NCBI GenBank assembly: GCA_937897665.1
Contig: CALCPB010000952.1
Location: 1-7,785, forward strand
Length of the DNA: 7,785 nucleotides
Direction: 5' to 3'
Origin: an uncultured Halomicronema sp.
GTDB taxonomy: Bacteria; Cyanobacteriota; Cyanobacteriia; Phormidesmidales; Phormidesmidaceae
Positions 1 through 4,852 of this stretch are shown in pieces. Numbering within the stretch: the stretch's first letter is position 1; each line of letters starts with the position of its first letter. The translations under genes and the position numbers were made by a program. The notes below the pieces were generated by a model. That model was not told where the DNA came from. It saw only the letters and a list, made by a program, of their open reading frames with translations, and did not search any database.

Positions 1-2695
1 GGATTAGCTGCAGTAGAGTCTCTTTTAGATCTTGGTAAGAGCGTTGAAGCTCTTTTGTCTTAGCTTGAGATTCTTCGTAGAGGTTCGCCTGATAAATCGC
101 GATCGCAATCTGATTGCAAATATCCTGCAAGAGCTGAATTTCCGCCTTTTTCCAAGGGTGCTCATGCTCAATCCGGCCAATTTGTAAACTGCCAATCTTG
201 CCATCAGTCGTGTGAATTGGCAAACACAAGTAAGCGGTAATCCCAGCCTTCTCTAAAAAGGTCTTGAGAGAGAAGCTCTCTAACTTAGCTAAGCTATCCA
301 CCTGACAAGGTTGATTCTGTAAGAGATGCTCTAGGAGTGTCGGCAATTTATTAAGTTGATGAGTGCCTAACCAAGTCGGTAATTCAGGCTTCTTCTGCTC
401 TTTGACAACTTCCCAGATATTGGCGCCATTCGCCTCTTGATACCAAGCAAAGGTGCAAATGTCGGCAGGTAGTTCGGTGACAATCGCATTTACCGAGATC
501 TGTAAAATACGATCCAGATGAAGAGAGTCTCGGATTTCTGAGCTAATTTGGTTGAGTAGCTGTGCCCGATTCAGCAGCGTGCGAACTTTGTCTTCTGCTT
601 GCCTGCGTTCGGTCACATCCTGAAATGTCCCCACAACCCCTACCACATTGCCAGCCCAGTCTCGCAGGGGAGCTTTGTGTGTTTCCAGCCATCGCTGTTC
701 ACCCTCAGAGGAAATGAGGGTTTCTTCAATGCCCAACTTGGCCTCGCCAGATGTCATTACTGCTTGATCATCGGCACGATAGTGTATGGCATCGGCGTTG
801 GTGGCGGCAAAGTCGAAGTCCGTTTTGCCAATTAACTCTGCAGCTGATGATAAGCCGATCGCCTCGAGCAGGGGCTGATTACTGCCGAGAAAGACCGAAT
901 TGCGATCTTTCCAGAACACTGGCAGAGGAATCGTATCGAGCACCGTTTGAGCAAACTGCTGAGAGTCTTGTAGTGCCTGCTCGGCTTGCTTACGATAGGT
1001 AATATCGCGCACGATGACGAGCGCCTCCGCTGAGTTGATTGCAACAATGTGGATTTCTTCATGGACTAAGCGTCCCTGTTTTTCGAATTGATGTTCATAG
1101 ACCTGCAAGGTACCGGTGGTAATTGCCCGATCAATTCTATAGAGCTGTTGTTGCAATAATGCGGGGGGCAGGACTTCGGCAAGCTCCTGTTGAATGGGCA
1201 GAAATTCCCCTACTGAATTGGGCGAGTGGATGTAATTGAAACAAGTGCCATCTCGCCCAACGTGCAAGAGTAAATCTGGAATAGCCTCGACAATGGCACG
1301 AATCTGGGCTTCTTTATGCTGAAGTTTGGCCGTGCGTTCGACAACCTTGGTTTCAAGTTCTTGATTCAGGTGCTCTAATGCAGTGAGAGCTCGTTGCCGC
1401 TCTAATTCAGCAGTAGCCCGAGCCCCAAACACCCGCAAAATCTGTTTTGCTCGTTCTGGAAAGTGAATCGGTTGCTGATGGAAGATGCCTAGATTACCAA
1501 TGGCCTTCCCTTGGCTATCCTGCAAGGCAATCCCTAAATAGCTCTCTGCCCCCAACTCAACTAAACCGGAGTCTTCAGGAAACATCTGCTGAACTGAACT
1601 TGCACAATAAAACTGACCCTCTTGTAAAGATCTGGCACAGGGAGTTCTCGCAGAATGATATTGATAAGCTGGTTGCAAAGCACCGTTGGCCCAAAAGGCT
1701 AGAGACTGCAGTTCGTCATCCACCACTTCGGTCACTAAGACAGAGGAAACACTTAAGGCGCTGGCAATATAGCTTGCTAAAGCTGGGAAAAAGCCTTGTC
1801 CCGTAATGGCTGTGGTTCCTTCAACGATATTGTGCAGAACAGTTTCAGTTTGTTTGTGATCGCTAATGTCCGTTAGGGTGCCTACATAGCCAATGACCTG
1901 TCCTTCTAAATCGTGTTCAGGAACGACTTGGGCATAGACCCATCTGTAGTCACCATCGGCGTGCTGATAACGACACTCAGCCTGGAAAGGATTTCCTGTT
2001 TGGGTACATTGCCTCCATTGGGCTACTAGCCAGCCTCGATCTTCTGGATGAATCCAAGGTCGCCATTCCTTGCCCATCAAAGCTGCTGGCGTGTAACCGG
2101 TAATCTGACAACACTGCTTATTAACGTAGATACAATGCCCTGCAGCATCAGTGCGAAAAATAGCTACCGGCGCTGCTGCAATCAAACTGGCATGACGTTG
2201 ATCAGTTTCTTGAAGACGGGTTGCAACTTGCTGTCGGATATTCTGTTCTGTTGGTAACTGATAGGCGTTGAGCGATTGCTGGAGGAGGCTTTCATCGGTA
2301 ATCAACCCAACTAGACGATCTTGGCTGTCTAGAATGGCCAGATGACGTACATGGTGTCGTTGCAGTAGATGAATAGCCGTATTGACATCCGTGAAAGCAG
2401 ATTCCTGCAGGGTCACGACGGGAGACAACATGACCTGCTTCATCACTAAAGTATTGAGCGGTTGTTGTTGCAAATTCAGACGGACGACATCTCGCTCGGT
2501 CAGTATGCCGACCACTCGCTCATTGTCTACAACGACTACACAGCTCGAGCGCACCGCCCCAAAAGGGGTGTCAAGTTGATTGTCGGCGGCATCAGAAACT
2601 TTATAGAAGTCGCTCATTTGAGCGATTGCTTCTAGCACTGGAGTCTGAGGTGAAACTGTCAGAGGGTTTCGAATGGTCGCAGAGTTAAGATCCAC
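1..2695 (-). CDS. CBS-PAS-GAF multidomain sensor protein, probable hybrid or sensor histidine kinase, C-terminus cut by window edge
   Basis: An open frame of 898 codons runs without a stop to the left edge, so the C-terminus is missing. Domains in order: a CBS pair (about 6-140, with GILTERDVVRL near 63-73 and LVGLITDESLL near 128-138); PAS (168-281, with NKQCCQITGYTP and closing TDISDHK); GAF (289-428, ending GAESYLGIALQDSQGKAIG and following residues); a charged coiled coil (428-460); PAS (463-568, closing VRDITYRKQ); PAS (578-698, closing FQDVTERRQ); GAF (705-873); then a second helix heading to the edge. In known families this order normally leads into HisKA and HATPase, but that part is not visible, so the kinase call is inference. 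I see no transmembrane segment. The second GAF lacks a cysteine at the usual bilin-attachment position, so it is probably not a phytochrome-type photosensor. The GTG start is chosen because an in-frame TGA lies 13 codons upstream and the next ATG (residue 27) would cut into the first CBS motif. No Shine-Dalgarno sequence is visible. Confidence 0.9.
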   Translation of the reverse strand, partial: MDLNSATIRNPLTVSPQTPVLEAIAQMSDFYKVSDAADNQLDTPFGAVRSSCVVVVDNERVVGILTERDVVRLNLQQQPLNTLVMKQVMLSPVVTLQESAFTDVNTAIHLLQRHHVRHLAILDSQDRLVGLITDESLLQQSLNAYQLPTEQNIRQQVATRLQETDQRHASLIAAAPVAIFRTDAAGHCIYVNKQCCQITGYTPAALMGKEWRPWIHPEDRGWLVAQWRQCTQTGNPFQAECRYQHADGDYRWVYAQVVPEHDLEGQVIGYVGTLTDISDHKQTETVLHNIVEGTTAITGQGFFPALASYIASALSVSSVLVTEVVDDELQSLAFWANGALQPAYQYHSARTPCARSLQEGQFYCASSVQQMFPEDSGLVELGAESYLGIALQDSQGKAIGNLGIFHQQPIHFPERAKQILRVFGARATAELERQRALTALEHLNQELETKVVERTAKLQHKEAQIRAIVEAIPDLLLHVGRDGTCFNYIHSPNSVGEFLPIQQELAEVLPPALLQQQLYRIDRAITTGTLQVYEHQFEKQGRLVHEEIHIVAINSAEALVIVRDITYRKQAEQALQDSQQFAQTVLDTIPLPVFWKDRNSVFLGSNQPLLEAIGLSSAAELIGKTDFDFAATNADAIHYRADDQAVMTSGEAKLGIEETLISSEGEQRWLETHKAPLRDWAGNVVGVVGTFQDVTERRQAEDKVRTLLNRAQLLNQISSEIRDSLHLDRILQISVNAIVTELPADICTFAWYQEANGANIWEVVKEQKKPELPTWLGTHQLNKLPTLLEHLLQNQPCQVDSLAKLESFSLKTFLEKAGITAYLCLPIHTTDGKIGSLQIGRIEHEHPWKKAEIQLLQDICNQIAIAIYQANLYEESQAKTKELQRSYQDLKETLLQLI
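99..106. repeat. HIP1 octamer
   Basis: GCGATCGC inside the last GAF domain of the CBS-PAS-GAF gene, within codons for IAIAI (863-867). Confidence 0.9.
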
Positions 2696-2708
2696 TGTGT
2701 AGAAAAAA

Positions 2709-2738
2709 TGTATAGAGAATACGTGATCATAAAGTCAG
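2709..2738 (-). promoter_or_regulatory. Weak candidate promoter for the CBS-PAS-GAF gene
   Basis: On the minus strand CTGACT (2733-2738) and TATACA (2709-2714) sit 18 bases apart, each matching four of six consensus bases. Transcription from here would begin only a few bases before the GTG at 2695, giving an almost leaderless mRNA. This fits the absence of a ribosome binding site, but the match is weak and unproven. Confidence 0.25.
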
Positions 2739-2741
2739 AAA

Positions 2742-2759
2742 CTTAGATGTCTCTCTAAG
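2742..2759. repeat. Small inverted repeat upstream of the CBS-PAS-GAF gene
   Basis: CTTAGA (2742-2747) and TCTAAG (2754-2759) are perfect complements around a 6-base spacer. The repeat lies just upstream of the candidate -35 element, where a regulator could bind. The stem is too short and AT-rich to act as a terminator. It could be chance. Confidence 0.3.
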
Positions 2760-2820
2760 CTTTATTCCCTTAGAAATAAGGAGTATTAACACCTTCTTAA
2801 TAAGTCTCCCTACTGGAACC

Positions 2821-3219
2821 ATAGTCTAGTGGATGGGGAGTGAGCAACGCCGTGAGGGCTGAGAGGGCGGTATCTTCATGAGGGCTGAGGACACTTCACG
2901 GCTCTGATGGTCGATGGCGCGCCAGAGACAGTGTGCTGCCGCTTGGACTGGGCACAGCTCCACATTTCGTCTATACTCAGCCACCTCAATGCGCACTAGC
3001 CCCCAACGGGCGGCGGCCTTTACCATTCCTCTAGCACCGTTCGATGAATTGCTTCGAGATGACGATTTTTTTGAGTCCCTCAATCAGCGTGGTGGGGCTA
3101 ATCTGCACCCCCCGAGCCAGATTTTGAATGCCACTGCCTTCATCGTTTTGACTGTTCTTGACAACATTAGTTGTGTGACCGTGAGGACAACAAACCGGTT
3201 CGAGAACGATGAGGGGCAT
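2821..3219 (-). pseudogene. Broken IS1-family transposase (InsA plus part of InsB)
   Basis: The first frame (ATG at 3219) gives an InsA-like N-terminus with the zinc-finger segment CCPHGHTTNVVKN, then jumps straight to GIQNLARGVQISPTTLIEGLKK, the InsA helix-turn-helix region. Roughly 40 residues normally between them are missing. The frame stops at a TAG shortly after. InsB pieces follow in changing frames: RIEVAE, then DEMWSCAQSK (2971 downward, carrying the first acidic residue of the DDE site), then LWRAIDHQSREV, then HEDTALSALTALLTP in the original frame, ending with LDY at 2821. At least four frame changes are needed to read through. The second cysteine of the first CxxC is replaced by glycine (CPHG). 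The DDE site is incomplete because everything after LDY is absent. The gene cannot encode an active transposase. Confidence 0.82.
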
Positions 3220-3240
3220 GACCGGATAGAGATCTCCTCA

Positions 3241-3274
3241 ATTTTGCCGGATTACACCGGTGTCGAACATTACC
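3241..3274 (-). repeat. Probable left terminal repeat region of the IS1 remnant
   Basis: Read on the minus strand the stretch starts GGTAATGTTCGACACCGG. IS1-family ends usually begin with GGT and lie about 55 bases before insA, as here. The opposite end is lost, so the inverted repeat cannot be confirmed by pairing. Confidence 0.45.
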
Positions 3275-3305
3275 AGTCAGTGAACCCTTCGCATTCAAAC
3301 CCGCC

Positions 3306-4154
3306 TTAGCATCCGGCATCACCAACGACGACTTTTTCAACGACACCGTTAGTGTCATTCAGCCTCAGCGTGCCCTGCTCAATATTGACCGCCTCGTATC
3401 CTTTCTCGGTGCCCACGGTCACCGTGACCTCGACCTCAGTCGTGCCATCCAGACTCACAAAACTCTGAAAGTTGGCCTGTCCATAAAACTCATCGCCTGA
3501 CGCTGCGGTGCGCTGAAACTTGGTCATCTTGCCATCCAGCTTCATCCACATGTCTTCTTCCGGCAGCCCGTTAAAGAAAATATAGTCGTCCATCCCGGCA
3601 TTAGTGGTCCACAGTGTCATCCCGCAGCCGCCACTCCCCGCTGCAAATAACTCATCGGTTGTAAAACCATCAACACTGACGGTTGCTGCCGAGCCACCGC
3701 TGGCAGATTGGCCCGACGTATCGATAAAATCACCGCGAACCCACCCTTCTGCACCAGAGCCGTCGAATTTGACGTAGTACCAGGTCAGCCCTTGCTCACC
3801 TTCTGCCGCCTTCATGAGCTGCACAGGATCGCCCACCAAGCCGTATCCCTTAGAGGTCGCCTGCGTCGTCGGGCGCTCGCGTAAATTGATTTGGGCATCA
3901 GCCTCAGCCGCCTTTAAGGTCGCTGATTGCGCCGGATTGATAGCCGTTTCAACCACTGTGGGTGCAGCTGGCTTGCCGGCTGTCGCCTCATCGGCCACCG
4001 TCTCTGCCGCATCGGTATCCGTCTCCGTTGTCCCGGCAGCGGTTGTTTCTGCCTCAGTGGCGGGGGTTTCTATCGCCGCCTCTTTTTGACCACACCCCAG
4101 CAAGGCACTGGTGCTGAGCAAAACGACGATACTAAGAGTCTTTAGGCGTTTCAT
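3306..4154 (-). CDS. SH3-domain lipoprotein with conserved-looking C-terminal domain
   Basis: The 282-residue protein begins with a lipoprotein signal peptide: basic MKRLK, a hydrophobic core, and lipobox LLGC with acceptor Cys21, so it should be lipid-anchored outside the cytoplasm. Residues 22-75 are a Thr/Ala/Glu-rich low-complexity linker. Residues 86-146 form a bacterial SH3 domain (INLRERPTTQATSKGYG, then TWYYVKF and GWVRGDFI), a fold often tied to peptidoglycan or protein binding. After a Gly/Ser hinge, residues 160-282 form a second domain with SGGCGMTLW near 175-182, DDYIFFNGL, GDEFYGQ and terminal VVVGDAGC. Cys177 and the final residue Cys282 could form a disulfide; I know of no function for this domain. 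The ATG is chosen because the signal peptide starts there. No Shine-Dalgarno sequence is visible. It is divergent from the small gene at 4348. The IS1 remnant follows 31 bases after the stop, and I see no clear terminator hairpin between them. The role is unknown beyond envelope location. Confidence 0.9.
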   Translation of the reverse strand: MKRLKTLSIVVLLSTSALLGCGQKEAAIETPATEAETTAAGTTETDTDAAETVADEATAGKPAAPTVVETAINPAQSATLKAAEADAQINLRERPTTQATSKGYGLVGDPVQLMKAAEGEQGLTWYYVKFDGSGAEGWVRGDFIDTSGQSASGGSAATVSVDGFTTDELFAAGSGGCGMTLWTTNAGMDDYIFFNGLPEEDMWMKLDGKMTKFQRTAASGDEFYGQANFQSFVSLDGTTEVEVTVTVGTEKGYEAVNIEQGTLRLNDTNGVVEKVVVGDAGC

Positions 4155-4216
4155 AGGACGGCAAACTTCAATAATCTAATGATAAGAGAGGTATTGGGGA
4201 CGGCGATACACGCGGG

Positions 4217-4224
4217 GCGATCGC
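4217..4224. repeat. HIP1 octamer
   Basis: GCGATCGC, extended to GGCGATCGCC, in the divergent intergenic region; the only intergenic copy here. Confidence 0.9.
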
Positions 4225-4315
4225 CTCTCACAAAGTACCCACTCAATTCACCAACTCCGCGCGAAAATCATTCCTTAGCGAGATTTCTGCAAAAATTCTT
4301 TGTGATAACTTCGCG

Positions 4316-4328
4316 GTATTGTCAATAC
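4316..4328. promoter_or_regulatory. Perfect 13-bp palindrome, possible operator
   Basis: GTATTGTCAATAC is a perfect inverted repeat with a one-base centre. It ends 19 bases before the ATG of the 76-residue protein and overlaps the only -10 candidates, a position that suits a repressor site. The binding protein is unknown. It resembles an NtcA box (GTA-N8-TAC) but has a spacing of seven, one too short. Confidence 0.4.
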
Positions 4329-4333
4329 TCGTC

Positions 4334-4337
4334 AGGA
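4334..4337 (+). promoter_or_regulatory. Ribosome binding site for the 76-residue protein
   Basis: AGGA lies 10 bases before the ATG at 4348. It decides between this ATG and the out-of-frame ATG at 4343, which is only five bases from the AGGA. Confidence 0.45.
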
Positions 4338-4347
4338 AACAAATGCG

Positions 4348-4578
4348 ATGGCTAGCTCCGCTCCCCTTACCGGCGTCATCTTAGTGGACTGTGCGAAAGC
4401 AAATGTCGCCAGTGGTCTCGCCAAAGCTTGCGATCGCTGCGGTTATGGCGATGACATTGAGGCTTTTCAGGCTGCCTTAAAATCAGCCTGCGACGAGATG
4501 AATGTTGATATTCAGGAGTTTGCCGAGCTGCCGGCCGATGCTCCCATCAAGCACGACCTCGGTACTGAAGCCTCGTAG
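4348..4578 (+). CDS. Small four-cysteine protein of unknown function
   Basis: A 76-residue protein with no signal peptide and no membrane segment, so probably cytoplasmic. It opens with a short polar stretch, then LTGVILVDCAKAN, a CDRCGYGDD segment, an amphipathic helix (IEAFQAALKSACDEMNV) and an acidic tail. Cysteines are at 15, 28, 31 and 48; the CxxC at 28-31 could bind metal or be redox-active, but this is not shown. The LxDCAKAN and CGYGxDxxxFQxAL patterns look like a small protein conserved in cyanobacteria, from memory and without a search, and I know of no function. The start is supported by AGGA upstream. Codons 28-30 coincide with a HIP1 octamer. It is transcribed alone, divergent from the lipoprotein and convergent with the large kinase. 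Confidence 0.75.
   Translation: MASSAPLTGVILVDCAKANVASGLAKACDRCGYGDDIEAFQAALKSACDEMNVDIQEFAELPADAPIKHDLGTEAS
4430..4437. repeat. HIP1 octamer
   Basis: GCGATCGC in the small-protein gene; it overlaps Cys28 and encodes Asp29 and Arg30 of the CDRC segment. Confidence 0.9.
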
Positions 4579-4586
4579 GGATGGGT

Positions 4587-4618
4587 GAGCGGGCTCGTCG
4601 CGGCGTCTCAGACCGCTC
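4587..4618 (+). terminator. Weak hairpin downstream of the small gene
   Basis: GAGCGG (4587-4592) and CCGCTC (4613-4618) are perfect complements, starting 8 bases past the stop, around a 20-base GC-rich loop. No run of T follows, so it is not a classical rho-independent terminator. Confidence 0.25.
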
Positions 4619-4681
4619 GACCGGACTTCACCACATTGATTCAAGCAGCTGTAAGTAGGTAAGCACAATCATCTTGCAGAC

Positions 4682-4703
4682 GGGTTTCGACTCCGCTCAA
4701 CCC
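4682..4703. repeat. REP-like hairpin, unit A
   Basis: GGGTT (4682-4686) and AACCC (4699-4703) are self-complementary arms around the 12-base core TCGACTCCGCTC (4687-4698). The core occurs again, in reverse complement, in unit B at 4731-4756. Similar TCGAC...GCTC cores within variable stems are, to my knowledge, widespread dispersed repeats in bacterial genomes. Confidence 0.6.
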
Positions 4704-4751
4704 TCAACGTTTTACTTGGCAAGCAATATAGCTGATTGAGCGGAGTCGAAA
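4685..4751. repeat. 16-bp inverted repeat between convergent genes
   Basis: TTTCGACTCCGCTCAA (4685-4700) and TTGAGCGGAGTCGAAA (4736-4751) are perfect complements separated by 35 bases. They lie between the ends of the plus-strand small gene and the minus-strand kinase, so a folded RNA from either side could act as a bidirectional terminator or 3' stabiliser. The long pairing competes with the two local hairpins, units A and B. Confidence 0.75.
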
Positions 4752-4756
4752 TCAGC
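4731..4756. repeat. REP-like hairpin, unit B (inverted)
   Basis: GCTGATT (4731-4737) and AATCAGC (4750-4756) are perfect 7-base arms around GAGCGGAGTCGA, the exact reverse complement of the unit A core. The stem sequence differs from that of unit A but is still self-complementary. Confidence 0.6.
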
Positions 4757-4852
4757 GACTGGTTTAACACTTAATTCGGCCCAGCTACTTAGAAGTGCAT
4801 GGCTTAATTCTATGTATAGTCCAGACTTAGAGACTTGGGATAGCAAGCTCAG

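Larger units (their letters stand above)
2821..3274 (-). mobile_element. Remnant of an IS1-family insertion sequence, one end missing
   Basis: The segment holds a decayed IS1-type transposase read on the minus strand. The outer end at 3274 reads GGTAATGTTCGACACCGG inward on the minus strand, resembling the GGTRATG start of IS1 terminal repeats. The transposase ATG at 3219 then falls at base 56 of the element, the same offset as insA in classical IS1. Homology stops abruptly near 2821, in the middle of the InsB catalytic region, so the rest of the element and its second terminal repeat are gone. With one end missing, a target duplication cannot be sought. It lies about 31 bases past the stop of the lipoprotein gene and about 125 bases before the CBS-PAS-GAF start. 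The family assignment rests on the protein motifs; the exact outer end is inference. Confidence 0.75.
4155..4347. other. Divergent intergenic region between lipoprotein and small-protein genes
   Basis: This 193-base spacer should hold the promoters of both divergent genes. Toward the lipoprotein, TATCAT on the minus strand (4179-4184) is a five-of-six match to a -10 box but has no good -35 partner. Toward the small gene, TTGTGA (4300-4305) is a possible -35, with CAATAC 17 bases or AATACT 18 bases downstream as poor -10 candidates. The region also holds a HIP1 site at 4217-4224, GAGAGG/CCTCTC arms at 4186-4191 and 4224-4229, and the palindrome listed separately. All promoter calls here are weak. 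Confidence 0.4.

Noticed and set aside
705..750. Bilin-binding GAF (phytochrome or cyanobacteriochrome) in the left sensor gene
   Set aside because: The translated GAF domains lack the cysteine at the usual chromophore position and have no DXCF motif.
1447..1806. A 119-codon plus-strand open frame antisense to the sensor gene
   Set aside because: It lies opposite a well-defined GAF domain, has no recognisable motif, and is best explained as a shadow of the minus-strand gene.
2914..3309. A 131-codon plus-strand frame across the IS1 remnant
   Set aside because: The minus strand carries clear IS1 transposase motifs through the same bases; the plus frame shows no family signal.
3814..4145. Plus-strand open frames with Ala/Ser/Val-rich sequence opposite the lipoprotein
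   Set aside because: They arise from the low-complexity Thr/Ala/Glu linker of the lipoprotein read backwards.
4316..4328. NtcA binding site
   Set aside because: The palindrome has GTA and TAC separated by seven bases, not the eight of the NtcA consensus.
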